Source: Armatimonas rosea (GTDB taxonomy: Bacteria > Armatimonadota > Armatimonadia > Armatimonadales > Armatimonadaceae). Taken from it: a DNA stretch of 64,000 nucleotides. A model generated the notes under the pieces. That model did no database searches and was not told where the DNA came from. It worked only from the letters and a program-made list of their open reading frames with translations. The translations under genes and the position numbers were made by a program. The stretch lies in assembly GCF_014202505.1 (NCBI RefSeq), contig NZ_JACHGW010000001.1, positions 496,001 to 560,000 on the forward strand. The letters run 5' to 3'. Of this stretch, positions 17,158-25,973 are shown one piece after another (positions within the stretch are counted from its first letter, which is position 1; every line of letters starts with the position of its first letter).

Positions 17158-18486
17158 CTATTCGTCGAGCGTTTCCAGCGAGCGGCCCTTGGTCTCGACA
17201 ATAAAAGGGAGCAAGAATAGCCCGACAAGGGGGACGCAGCCGACAATCACGAGGGCGCGGAAGGCGGCATCCAGCCCCTGCTGTGCGATCACCCCGACCA
17301 GAAACGGCCCGGCGGCGGCGATAATGCGCCCGATATTGTAGGTAAAGCCTGCGCCCGTGCCCCGCAGGCGGGTCGGGAAGAGCTCGGGGAGGTAGTAGGT
17401 AAAGCTGCCGAAAACGCCAAAGACGGTCAGGCCGATCGGGAAGTAGCCGTAGAGCCGGGTCGCGCCGGTCCAGGGGAAGGCAAAGGTGCCGATAATGCTG
17501 GCCGCGCCCAAGACAAAGTAGATCGCAAACATCGCCCGGCGGCCCATGAGCTTGGCGACCGGCACGGTGAGCAGGGTCCCGATCAGCCCGCCGGCGCAGA
17601 AGCTCACCAGGGCGATCGACTTCCAGCTCTCGACCAGCGCCTGGGTGGCGGGCTTGTCGAGGCCCTGGAGCTTGGCCTGTGCTCCCGCCATCTGCGAGGC
17701 GATCACCGATGCAAACGTGTTACAGCTCCACCAGGTGAGGAGCGCGACCAGGGCCATCGCCATCCCGCCGAGGGTCGCGCGGCGCAGCTCGGGGGTGAAG
17801 AGCTCGCGAATCGTGGGGCTCTTCTTCTCGCCCGCCACTTCCTGCCACTTCTCGGGCTCCTTGATGAACATGCGGATCACAAAGGCGACAATCGCAGGCA
17901 ACAAACCGCAGGCAAAGACCCAGCGCCAGCTGGTCTCGGGGCTGTCTTTGAGCAGGCCCCCAACAATATAGAAGCGCATGGCATCCGCGGCGAGCAGGCC
18001 CAGGGGTGCCGATGTGTAGAGCAGCGCTCCGGCCTCGACACGGCGCTTCTCGGGGACCACCTCGGCCACCATCGCCGCACCCGCCGCCCACTCGCCGCCG
18101 ATCCCAAAGGCCACAAAGACCCGGCAGAGGAGCAGCACCCAGATATTGGGTGCCAGCGCGCACATCGCCGTCCCCACGGAGTAGAGCAGCATGGTGAGGA
18201 GTAGCGTCTTCGTGCGCCCGAGCTTGTCGGTGATGCGCCCAAAGAGCACGCCGCCAATCGCCCAGAAGATCAGCAGGAGCGAGCCCATGATCCCGTTCCA
18301 GTACGGCACCGACGCCTTGGCCTCCGGGCTGCCAATGGCTTGGCCGAGCAGCACCGGGATCGCCTTATCCGCCACGAGGGCGTAGAGCAGCCCATCAAAG
18401 ATATCAAAGCCCCACCCCAGCCACGCGGCAAAGAGCACGGTCCACTGGTAGCCGTTCATGTCCAGAAAACGCCGTCGTCCATCCAT
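17158..18486 (-). CDS. MFS transporter (sugar/organic acid type)
   Basis: About 442 aa with 12 predicted membrane helices. It has the MFS motif GRITDKLGRTKT between helices 2 and 3 and the N-terminal GWGFDIFDGLLYAL, which resembles sialate, aromatic-acid or metabolite-proton symporters. The substrate cannot be read from sequence. I chose the ATG at 18486 (MDGRRRFLDMNGYQW) because TATAAT ends 7 bases before it; an ATG at 18495 overlaps that box and the frame further upstream is Pro/Arg-rich and not protein-like. It follows the phosphatase gene, whose stop overlaps the promoter, and precedes the cyclase-STAND gene by 18 bases. Confidence 0.8.
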   Translation of the reverse strand: MDGRRRFLDMNGYQWTVLFAAWLGWGFDIFDGLLYALVADKAIPVLLGQAIGSPEAKASVPYWNGIMGSLLLIFWAIGGVLFGRITDKLGRTKTLLLTMLLYSVGTAMCALAPNIWVLLLCRVFVAFGIGGEWAAGAAMVAEVVPEKRRVEAGALLYTSAPLGLLAADAMRFYIVGGLLKDSPETSWRWVFACGLLPAIVAFVIRMFIKEPEKWQEVAGEKKSPTIRELFTPELRRATLGGMAMALVALLTWWSCNTFASVIASQMAGAQAKLQGLDKPATQALVESWKSIALVSFCAGGLIGTLLTVPVAKLMGRRAMFAIYFVLGAASIIGTFAFPWTGATRLYGYFPIGLTVFGVFGSFTYYLPELFPTRLRGTGAGFTYNIGRIIAAAGPFLVGVIAQQGLDAAFRALVIVGCVPLVGLFLLPFIVETKGRSLETLDE

Positions 18487-18493
18487 GCCGGGC

Positions 18494-18499
18494 ATTATA
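18494..18499 (-). promoter_or_regulatory. Perfect -10 box (TATAAT) for MFS gene
   Basis: TATAAT on the minus strand ends 7 bases before the ATG at 18486 and overlaps the stop of the phosphatase gene. It supports the shorter MFS start and a leaderless message. Confidence 0.55.
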
Positions 18500-19208
18500 G
18501 CGGAAAATCGCGGGTGGTCTGGTCGGGGAGGGCTTGGTAGATGTGGCGCTCGGGCATTTGCAGGGCGGTGAGGGGGCCGCTGCGGCACGCACCCGTGTCG
18601 ATCCCTATCTGCCATGCGGAGACATCAGGCTCCGTTGTCGGGGTGTGGCCGTGGATCGTGAGTCGCCCCGAGCGGTCGGCGTACTCTAAAAACTCCCAGC
18701 GAATCCAGAGGAGAGTATCAGGGTGAGTGTCTTCGACGGGCTTGCCGCGCTCGGTGCCGGCGTGCACCCACACGCAGTGCGCCAGCTCGGGGAAGCGCTC
18801 GGTGGGGGCTTTCCAGTAGGTCTTGAGGAGCGAGAAGTAGCGGGCCAGGTCATCGGGGCACTCGCGCGCAAAGCAGGCGGGGGGATCGCGCTCCCAGCTG
18901 TGCATGGTCTCGATCCCCCCGTTGCGAAACCAGTCGTAGTCATCGTAGGCGATGCGGCAGGGATGCTTTCCGGTGAGGTAGGCCGACGCCATGTCCTCGT
19001 GGTTGCCCCAGAGCAAGACCGTGCGCTCCGGTGCGGCATCGTACTCGGCCAGCAGGCGGTTCACCACCCCGCGTGAGTCCGGGCCACGGTCGATCGCATC
19101 GCCCAGAAAGACTGTCACGTCCTCCGGCCCCCGTGGGAGCGCCGCCAGGAGCGTGTCCAGCCGCGCGGCCATCCCATGAATATCGCCAATTGCCCAGACC
19201 GATGCCAT
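18495..19208 (-). CDS. PPP-family metallophosphoesterase (Ser/Thr phosphatase or Ap4A hydrolase-like)
   Basis: 237 aa with the three diagnostic metal motifs in order: GDIHG (residues 8-12), GDAIDRGPDS (about 36-45) and GNHED (about 69-73), plus a later GHTPTTEP histidine. The family includes bacterial protein phosphatases and diadenosine tetraphosphate hydrolases; sequence alone does not separate these. No signal peptide, so it is cytoplasmic. It starts 14 bases after the CHAD gene, with TATACT 5 bases before the ATG, and its end abuts the MFS gene. Confidence 0.85.
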   Translation of the reverse strand: MASVWAIGDIHGMAARLDTLLAALPRGPEDVTVFLGDAIDRGPDSRGVVNRLLAEYDAAPERTVLLWGNHEDMASAYLTGKHPCRIAYDDYDWFRNGGIETMHSWERDPPACFARECPDDLARYFSLLKTYWKAPTERFPELAHCVWVHAGTERGKPVEDTHPDTLLWIRWEFLEYADRSGRLTIHGHTPTTEPDVSAWQIGIDTGACRSGPLTALQMPERHIYQALPDQTTRDFPL

Positions 19209-19213
19209 GGCCT

Positions 19214-19219
19214 AGTATA
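19214..19219 (-). promoter_or_regulatory. -10-like box (TATACT) for phosphatase gene
   Basis: TATACT on the minus strand ends 5 bases before the ATG at 19208, leaderless spacing. No clear -35 element. Confidence 0.4.
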
Positions 19220-19222
19220 CGG

Positions 19223-20038
19223 TCAAAGCCCCTGAAGCGTCGGCAGAGCGGCTTCCCACTGCTCCCGGAACGCGAGGTAGGCCGCGCCGCGCTCGGTCTG
19301 GAAGCGCTGGCGCAGGGCGGTGAGGCTCGTGCGCTGGCTCCGGCTGGGGCGCAGGCGGCGCTTTTTCTCCTGGAGCAGGCTGCGGAGCCAGAGGCGCAGG
19401 ATATCGAGGTCGTGGACCGTCCCCAGAATCGTTTGCAGCTCCGCGACCGTGGTCTTGAGGGCCTTTTGGGTCTCGGGGACGCGGCTGACGGTGAAGCGCA
19501 GGCGCTTGACGGCGATCCGCAGGTCGTGGAGCTCGGCGATATTTTTGGGGTCGCGGATGGGCGTGTCGAAGGCGAGGACGAGCTGTGCGGCGGTGTGGAC
19601 CTCGGCGTGGGTGGCGGCGGGCTCGCTGTCGGGGGCGAGGGCGGGAACTCCTTGAACCTGCTCGGCGCACTTGAGCCAGTCACGGGCGGCATCGCGGCGG
19701 CAGACCCGCTTGAGCGCTTGCCGTCGCCGCTTTTGCAGGACCTTTCCCGCAAACGCCAGCCCGACGCGCTCTGGTTCCGTTGCGGTGAGTGCGGCCTGGG
19801 TCAAGAGCTCCTGCTGGGCATCCAGGTCCCGCACCGAGCCCAGCGCACGGGTGAGGGTCTTGGTGTTGTCGAGCAGGCGCAGGCGGAGCTTCTTGGGGAG
19901 AGCAGCCGTGGAGAGGGGAAGGACAACCCGCAGACGGCGCCCGGTGGTGCGGGCCTTCTTCAGCGCGACCGGATCGCCCTTCAGTGCCAGGGGCAGTGCG
20001 GCGGTCAGGCGCTCGATAAGTGTCGTGATGGGTTCCAT
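19223..20038 (-). CDS. CHAD domain protein
   Basis: 271 aa from the ATG at 20038 (MEPITTLIERL). It is an all-helical, Arg/Lys- and His-rich protein with the repeated CHAD pattern: KKARTTGRRLRVVLPL with ALGSVRDLDAQQELL near the N-terminus, and LRIAVKRLRFTVSRV with ILGTVHDLDILRLWL in the second half. CHAD domains bind inorganic polyphosphate through the conserved basic residues. There is no fused CYTH domain. TACACT lies 5 bases before the chosen start; the longer reading upstream passes through the palindromic intergenic region and is unlikely. It leads into the phosphatase gene at 14 bases, so the pair may handle polyphosphate or phosphate signalling. Confidence 0.8.
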   Translation of the reverse strand: MEPITTLIERLTAALPLALKGDPVALKKARTTGRRLRVVLPLSTAALPKKLRLRLLDNTKTLTRALGSVRDLDAQQELLTQAALTATEPERVGLAFAGKVLQKRRRQALKRVCRRDAARDWLKCAEQVQGVPALAPDSEPAATHAEVHTAAQLVLAFDTPIRDPKNIAELHDLRIAVKRLRFTVSRVPETQKALKTTVAELQTILGTVHDLDILRLWLRSLLQEKKRRLRPSRSQRTSLTALRQRFQTERGAAYLAFREQWEAALPTLQGL

Positions 20039-20043
20039 AGCGC

Positions 20044-20049
20044 AGTGTA
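20044..20049 (-). promoter_or_regulatory. -10-like box (TACACT) for CHAD gene
   Basis: TACACT on the minus strand ends 5 bases before the ATG at 20038. This spacing is the basis for choosing the internal start. Confidence 0.4.
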
Positions 20050-20070
20050 CCGTGTGTGCCCGGACAACAC

Positions 20071-20224
20071 AGAGGCCCGGACAGATTTGCCCGGACAACG
20101 AGTGTCCGGGCTTGAGAAGACGACGGCTGCCTTCGCAGCCAATCATACGAGGCGAAGCCAAACCAATACACTGGGCACGAAGGTGCCCGTAGCCCTTTTA
20201 AGCCCGAAGACTCGTTCTTCGGGC
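20071..20224. repeat. Cluster of hairpins between divergent CHAD and anchored-protein genes
   Basis: Several perfect stem-loops stand in line: CCCGGACA/TGTCCGGG (20090-20110), GGCTGC/GCAGCC (20125-20140), GGGCAC/GTGCCC (20173-20188) and GCCCGAAGA/TCTTCGGGC (20202-20224). CCGGACA also recurs at 20060-20105. The gap holds no gene. It lies between two genes that start here in opposite directions, so simple termination does not explain it. Confidence 0.7.
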
Positions 20225-20283
20225 CTAAATCGTTCCTCGGCCGAGACCGTAACCAATCCACGCCGCTCTGCGTTATTCTCCCC

Positions 20284-21534
20284 ATGAGTACAGACAAACG
20301 TTTTTCGACCTCCGAGCGCGCCTTGGTCGCCATCGGTGTTATCGTGCCGTCGCTGGTGCTGGCCGGGGTGGCGATCAATGCCCGCCTCAATGAGATCCCG
20401 CCGCTGGTCTTGCCCCAGCGCGTCATGCCGGTTCCCAATGCCCACGATACCCTGCGAGTCGCTAAGACGCAGGAGATTGGCAAGCAAGGCGAGGCGGAGA
20501 CTGCCCCGCGGGAGGGCAAGTATGTCCAGCCGCTAGAGGACCGAAAGGCGCTCCTCGCCGCCAATGCGCGTGCGATTGCGACGGTTCGGGCGGCGCTGGA
20601 GCAGGAGTACCAGCAGCCCCTCACCTACGACATGACCCAGACCTTCCCCGAGTACGCCGAGGATCGGGAGCTGGCACGGATGCTCGCGTTTGCGTCGCAC
20701 ACCTACGCCGACCTGGGCAACTACCCCGAGGCCGCCCGCTGCGCCACCGATGCGATCGCGCTGGGCGTGAAGATTCCCCGCGGCAGCTCGCTGATCGGGA
20801 TGCTGGTGGGAATCGCCTGCGAGGGGATCGGGCGCAAGGCGCTCGCCGATGTCGCTCCCAAGCTCGATGCCGCAACTCTCAAAGCCACGCTAGAGCGGCT
20901 GGATCGGCTCGATACCCGGCGTTGGCCACTGGCGGAGACATTTGAAGTGGAGCACCTGTGGAGCCAGAAAACCATCCGTGATCTGGCAAAGATGGGGCCT
21001 GGGGAGCTCGCCAAGAGCTTAGGGATGGATCCCACCAATGAGAACCGCTGGCTGAGCTGGCGGCTGATGCTCACGCCCAAGCGCTTGGCCGCAGATAACA
21101 ATGACCGCTACTACGCCAAGCTCATCGCGATCGTCAAGCAGCCGTATCGAAAAGCCGTGGGCACGGCACGGGAGCCCCATGGGAGCGATCCGAATAGCGA
21201 TCCGATCAATGAGATTCTGAAACCCGCTTTTTGGCAAACTCAGTTTGTCGTGGCACGCAACCGCACCGAGGCGAACCTGCTCCGGGCGCGCCTTACCTTC
21301 CAGCTTACCGGGAAGCCCGATCCACGTCTCACCGATCCGCTGGGACAAGATCAGCCGCTCAAGTGGAAAAAAGATGGTGGCAAGACCGTGTTCTACAGTG
21401 TGGGCCCGGATGGCGATGACGACGGCGGTCGTGCGGGCGTGCCCACGGAGCCCGGTCGGAGTAGCGTGGCGCGAGGGCGTGTCTTAAACATCGACGATGA
21501 GGGCGATCTGGTGGATGGGGTCAATACGTTCTAG
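20284..21534 (+). CDS. Membrane-anchored hypothetical protein
   Basis: 416 aa. One N-terminal membrane helix (about residues 13-32, ERALVAIGVIVPSLVLAGVA) anchors a soluble, mostly helical extracytoplasmic part. The C-terminus has KTVFYSVGPDGDDDGG, a motif often seen at the end of secreted Planctomycete-type proteins of unknown function. Residues 110-200 contain helix pairs that look TPR-like. I do not recognise a named family. The start is supported by TATTCT 4 bases upstream. The next gene is gltD, with its own promoter-like box. Confidence 0.6.
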   Translation: MSTDKRFSTSERALVAIGVIVPSLVLAGVAINARLNEIPPLVLPQRVMPVPNAHDTLRVAKTQEIGKQGEAETAPREGKYVQPLEDRKALLAANARAIATVRAALEQEYQQPLTYDMTQTFPEYAEDRELARMLAFASHTYADLGNYPEAARCATDAIALGVKIPRGSSLIGMLVGIACEGIGRKALADVAPKLDAATLKATLERLDRLDTRRWPLAETFEVEHLWSQKTIRDLAKMGPGELAKSLGMDPTNENRWLSWRLMLTPKRLAADNNDRYYAKLIAIVKQPYRKAVGTAREPHGSDPNSDPINEILKPAFWQTQFVVARNRTEANLLRARLTFQLTGKPDPRLTDPLGQDQPLKWKKDGGKTVFYSVGPDGDDDGGRAGVPTEPGRSSVARGRVLNIDDEGDLVDGVNTF

Positions 21535-21550
21535 TGGGTTGGGCTTGTGA

Positions 21551-21556
21551 TAAAAT
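21551..21556 (+). promoter_or_regulatory. -10-like box (TAAAAT) for gltD
   Basis: TAAAAT lies 54 bases before the preferred gltD start at 21611. A GTG in the same frame at 21560 is only 3 bases after the box and therefore a poor start. Confidence 0.35.
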
Positions 21557-21610
21557 GCCGTGCACTACGCTGGCACCGGCGCCACGAAAAGGGTTTTGTG
21601 GAGCAGGAAA

Positions 21611-23059
<1,449 letters not shown>

Positions 23060-23127
23060 GTCTACAGACGGATACGCCCTCCGCAAAATCCACCCTGCGC
23101 CCGATGCGGGAACCTCGTGGTGTCGCC

Positions 23128-23133
23128 TAGAAT
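23128..23133 (+). promoter_or_regulatory. -10-like box (TAGAAT) for ECF sigma gene
   Basis: TAGAAT ends 9 bases before the ATG at 23143, which gives a leaderless or nearly leaderless transcript. Confidence 0.4.
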
Positions 23134-23142
23134 AGAGACATC

Positions 23143-23640
23143 ATGAGGACAGCGAGTTTTGAGAGTGCGGTCTTGCCCCACCGCGAGAACCTGATGCGCT
23201 TTGCACTGCACCTGACGCACGACACGGCAGATGCGCAGGACCTAGTGCAGGACACCCTGCTACGTGCCTACACCCGCTTTCACCAGCTGCGCACCCAGGA
23301 CGCCACCCTGGCGTGGCTGCGCTGCATCCTGCGGAGCATCTTCCTCCATAAAATCCAGCGCAAGCGCCGCGACCGTGAGGGCACCTACGAGATCGCGGAG
23401 TGGGAGTCCACCCGTGAGTTTGTCGGCCCGGAGAAGCGCGCCATCGACGGTGTCGAGGCCACGACGGTCTTGGACGCTGTGCAGACCCTCCCGGCAGGCT
23501 ACCGCGATGTCCTGCTGCTCACCCTCGCCGAGCTGAGCTACAACGAGATTGTCGAACGCACCGGCCTGCCCATGGCGACCGTCAAGGCCCGCATCCACCG
23601 CGCCCGCAAGATGGTACAAAAGCAGCTCGCGCTGGCGTAG
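23143..23640 (+). CDS. ECF-type RNA polymerase sigma factor
   Basis: 165 aa, a typical ECF length. Region 2 is visible as FALHLTHDTADAQDLVQDTL (core-binding and -10 recognition). Region 4 is visible as LPAGYRDVLLLTLAELSYNE followed by the helix-turn-helix TGLPMATVKARIHRARK. There is no anti-sigma gene next to it: gltD is upstream and the secE operon downstream, so its control is unclear. The regulon cannot be inferred. Confidence 0.88.
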   Translation: MRTASFESAVLPHRENLMRFALHLTHDTADAQDLVQDTLLRAYTRFHQLRTQDATLAWLRCILRSIFLHKIQRKRRDREGTYEIAEWESTREFVGPEKRAIDGVEATTVLDAVQTLPAGYRDVLLLTLAELSYNEIVERTGLPMATVKARIHRARKMVQKQLALA

Positions 23641-23659
23641 GGGACATCATCCCCTAAGT

Positions 23660-23710
23660 CCCTCTTCCCGCGACGAAGGAGCCGCCCGGAGGGCACCCGG
23701 GGGAAGAGGG
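23660..23710. repeat. Intergenic inverted repeat after ECF sigma gene
   Basis: CCCTCTTCCC at 23660-23669 pairs exactly with GGGAAGAGGG at 23701-23710. The 31-base interior is itself palindromic around GCCGCCCGGAGGGC. No T run follows, so it is a structured intergenic element rather than a clear terminator. Confidence 0.55.
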
Positions 23711-23769
23711 TCGCGCTCTAAGGCGCGGGGAGATGGCGCGAAGCGGCGACAGGGAACTCTTTTATCTGT

Positions 23770-23798
23770 TTGACAGGTACTAGAAAACGTGATAATCT
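23770..23798 (+). promoter_or_regulatory. Promoter of secE-nusG-rplK-rplA
   Basis: Consensus -35 TTGACA at 23770-23775. The -10 is either GATAAT at 23791-23796 (15-base spacer) or TAATCT at 23793-23798 (17-base spacer). Transcription would begin near 23805, about 60 bases before secE. Confidence 0.7.
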
Positions 23799-23806
23799 GC
23801 ACAGAT

Positions 23807-23836
23807 GCAGGGCACCTTCACGGTACCCTGCTTTTT
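23807..23836 (+). terminator. Hairpin plus T-run in the secE operon leader
   Basis: GCAGGGCACC (23807-23816) pairs with GGTACCCTGC (23822-23831) with one C-A mismatch, followed by five Ts at 23832-23836. This is an intrinsic-terminator shape placed directly at the predicted transcript start. It could attenuate the operon or simply cap the message; a terminator for an unseen upstream transcript is also possible. Confidence 0.55.
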
Positions 23837-23865
23837 GTTGCCCGCAGGACACTAGGGAAGAAACA

Positions 23866-24111
23866 ATGGCAAGCACAACCGCACAGCAACAAGCCGAGCC
23901 GAAGAAAAAGGCTCCTCGGCAGGGAGTTCAGGAGTACCTGAAGGGAGTCCAGCACGAGCTGAAGTCCCCCCAGACCCACTGGCCCAGCCGCCCCGAGATG
24001 ATCAAGATGACCCAGATCGTCTTATTGCTCATTGCCGTAGTCGCGCTCTACTGCGGTGGACTCGACTCAATTTTGACGCAGCTCGCCGAGCGTGTGCTGC
24101 CGCATAAGTAG
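23866..24111 (+). CDS. secE: Preprotein translocase subunit SecE
   Basis: 81 aa from the ATG at 23866 (MASTTAQQQ), preceded by AGGGAAG. The N-terminal half is charged, with the SecE-type amphipathic segment GVQHELKSPQTHWPSRPEM. One membrane helix follows (QIVLLLIAVVALYCGGLDSI). SecE is the essential single-span subunit of the SecYEG channel. Its place directly before nusG and rplK-rplA is the classical order and confirms the call. A longer frame upstream would begin inside the promoter and is rejected. Confidence 0.92.
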   Translation: MASTTAQQQAEPKKKAPRQGVQEYLKGVQHELKSPQTHWPSRPEMIKMTQIVLLLIAVVALYCGGLDSILTQLAERVLPHK

Positions 24112-24132
24112 GAAGTTTTAAAGGACAGCACG

Positions 24133-24663
24133 ATGCAGCGACACTGGTACGCGGTCCATACCTATTCGGGCCACGAGATGAAGGTCAAGATGACCATTGA
24201 GAAGCGCGCGGAGACAATGGGGCTCCGGCAGAAGCTTTTCCGCATCCTCGTGCCTACGGATACCGAGACCCGCAACCGCGGCGGTAAGAAGACAGAGTAC
24301 AAGCGCAAGGTCTTTCCAGGCTACGTGCTGATCGACATGGTTCTGGACGACGACACCTGGTACCTCATCAAGAGCACCACGGGAGTCACCGGCTTTGTTT
24401 CGTCGGGAAACAAGCCCGTCCCGCTCCAGGACAAAGAGGTGCGCGATATCCTCGATGCCCTCGATCCCAACAACGCGGCCTCGCGGCCCAAGAAGATCTG
24501 GGAGAAGAACCAGGTGGTGCGGGTCAACTCCGGACCGTTTGCGGACTTCACCGGCAAGATCGAGGAGGTCAACGATCAAAAAGAGAAGGTCAAGGTCATG
24601 ATCTCCCTCTTTGGTCGCGACACGCCGGTCGAGCTGGACTTCAACCAGATCGAAAAGATTTAG
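24133..24663 (+). CDS. nusG: Transcription termination/antitermination factor NusG
   Basis: 176 aa, the usual length. The N-terminal NGN domain starts RHWYAVHTYSGHE and contains KVFPGYVLIDM. The C-terminal KOW domain has GPFADFTGKIEEVN followed by GRDTPVELDFNQIE. NusG binds RNA polymerase and links it to Rho or ribosomal protein S10. AAAGGA lies 7 bases before the ATG. It follows secE by 21 bases. Confidence 0.96.
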   Translation: MQRHWYAVHTYSGHEMKVKMTIEKRAETMGLRQKLFRILVPTDTETRNRGGKKTEYKRKVFPGYVLIDMVLDDDTWYLIKSTTGVTGFVSSGNKPVPLQDKEVRDILDALDPNNAASRPKKIWEKNQVVRVNSGPFADFTGKIEEVNDQKEKVKVMISLFGRDTPVELDFNQIEKI

Positions 24664-24665
24664 TT

Positions 24666-24701
24666 AGCCCCCCTTCCCCCATTCATGGGAGCGAGGGGGC
24701 T
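24666..24701 (+). promoter_or_regulatory. Hairpin in the nusG-rplK gap
   Basis: AGCCCCC at 24666-24672 pairs with GGGGGCT at 24695-24701, with an inner CCCAT/ATGGG stem. It is 60 bases before rplK. In many bacteria L1 represses the rplK-rplA message by binding a leader structure; this hairpin is a candidate for that site, but I did not match it to the L1 consensus. Confidence 0.4.
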
Positions 24702-24761
24702 TGCTAAAGTAGGAGGCAGACCTCACTAAAAACCTGCCGCTAAAACTACGGAGAAGAAAAA

Positions 24762-25187
24762 ATGGCTAAAAAAGTAGTGGGCGTCGTTAAGCTGGCGCTC
24801 AATGCAGGAAAAGCAACCCCTGCGCCTCCCGTTGGTCCGGCCCTTGGTGGGTACGGAATCAACATGATGGAGTTCATCAAGGGCTACAACGCGAAGACCG
24901 CCGACATGGTGGGCTCGATCGTCCCTGTCGTGATCACCATCTACGATGATCGCTCGTTTGTCTACGAGACCAAGACCCCGCCTGCCTCGGACCTGCTCAA
25001 GAAGGCAGCGGGCGTCCCCTCCGGTTCTGGCAAGCCCAACACCGTCAAGGTGGGCTCCATCACCAAGGGCCAGCTCAAGGAGATCGCGGAGAAGAAGCTC
25101 CCCGACCTCAACACCAATGATCTGGATGCCGCCATGCGGATTATCGAAGGCACAGCGCGCTCCATGGGCGTGACGATCACGGACTAA
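24762..25187 (+). CDS. rplK: 50S ribosomal protein L11
   Basis: 141 aa, standard length. It starts [20 protein letters not shown], with [17 protein letters not shown] as the conserved N-terminal signature. The C-terminal rRNA-binding domain ends with [17 protein letters not shown]11 binds 23S rRNA at the GTPase centre. GGAGAAG precedes the start. rplA follows at 11 bases. Confidence 0.97.
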   Translation: MAKKVVGVVKLALNAGKATPAPPVGPALGGYGINMMEFIKGYNAKTADMVGSIVPVVITIYDDRSFVYETKTPPASDLLKKAAGVPSGSGKPNTVKVGSITKGQLKEIAEKKLPDLNTNDLDAAMRIIEGTARSMGVTITD

Positions 25188-25198
25188 CGGAGAAATCA

Positions 25199-25921
25199 AT
25201 GCGAAAACAAGATCGAAAGCATATCGTCTCTGCGCGCTACAAGGCTGAGGTAGCCAAGGTCGACAAGGCCGCTGTCTACGAGCCGCTCGCCGCGCTTGAG
25301 CTGGTGAAGGCAACCTCCTCCACCAAGTTTGACTCGACCATCGATGTCGCCATCAACCTCGGGGTCGATCCTCGCCAGGGCGACCAGATGGTTCGTGGTA
25401 CCACCGACCTGCCCCACGGCACGGGTAAGAGCCAGAAAGTGGCTGTCTTCGCCAAGGGGGCCAACGCCGAGGCCGCGACCGCTGCTGGAGCCGATGAAGT
25501 GGGTGCCGAGGAGCTGATCACCAAGATTCAGAACGGCTGGCGCGACTTCGACGTCCTCGTGGCCACCCCGGACATGATGCCCGCGGTCGGTAAGCTCGGT
25601 CGTCTGCTGGCGGCCCGCATGCCCAACCCCAAGTCTGGCACCGTGACCACGGATGTCGCCAAGGTTGTCACCGCGATCAAGAAGGCGACCCGCGTTGCCT
25701 ACCGTGTGGACAAGGGCGGAATCATCCATGCCCCGATCGGCAAGGCCAGCTTCCCCGCCGAGCAGCTCCAGGAGAACCTGTCTGTCTTGGTCGGAACCCT
25801 GATCAAGGCCAAGCCCTCCAGCTCCAAGGGCCGCTACATCCAGAAGATCACCGTCTCCTCGTCGATGGGACCGGGGGTCAGTGTCGATGTGGCAGTCGCA
25901 CAGCGCGGCGCCGACAAGTAG
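25199..25921 (+). CDS. rplA: 50S ribosomal protein L1
   Basis: 240 aa, standard length. Diagnostic stretches are [40 protein letters not shown] and [15 protein letters not shown]1 forms the 23S rRNA stalk at the E site and is the usual autorepressor of this operon. GGAGAA precedes the ATG. It is the last gene before a strong terminator. Confidence 0.97.
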   Translation: MRKQDRKHIVSARYKAEVAKVDKAAVYEPLAALELVKATSSTKFDSTIDVAINLGVDPRQGDQMVRGTTDLPHGTGKSQKVAVFAKGANAEAATAAGADEVGAEELITKIQNGWRDFDVLVATPDMMPAVGKLGRLLAARMPNPKSGTVTTDVAKVVTAIKKATRVAYRVDKGGIIHAPIGKASFPAEQLQENLSVLVGTLIKAKPSSSKGRYIQKITVSSSMGPGVSVDVAVAQRGADK

Positions 25922-25936
25922 GCACCAAAAACCAAA

Positions 25937-25973
25937 AAGGCCCCCGGCGCAACCGCGCCGGGGGCCTTTTTTT
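25937..25973. terminator. Bidirectional rho-independent terminator
   Basis: GGCCCCCGGCGC (25939-25950) and GCGCCGGGGGCC (25955-25966) form a perfect 12-bp stem with an AACC loop. T-run follows on the plus strand, and an A-rich left side supplies the T-run for minus-strand transcripts. It serves rplA and the convergent membrane protein gene, whose stop codon overlaps the T-run. Confidence 0.93.

Noticed and set aside
18487-18615. Longer MFS start at 18615
   Set aside because: The added residues are Pro/Arg/His-rich and lie inside the phosphatase gene; TATAAT and the membrane fold support the start at 18486.
19031-20287. Plus-strand open frame of 418 codons across the phosphatase and CHAD genes
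   Set aside because: It is antisense to two genes with clear motifs and runs through the palindromic intergenic region.
23641-23865. tRNA gene before secE, as found in some bacteria
   Set aside because: No cloverleaf with CCA end or TTCGANNC-like arm is visible; the gap holds palindromes, a promoter and a leader hairpin.
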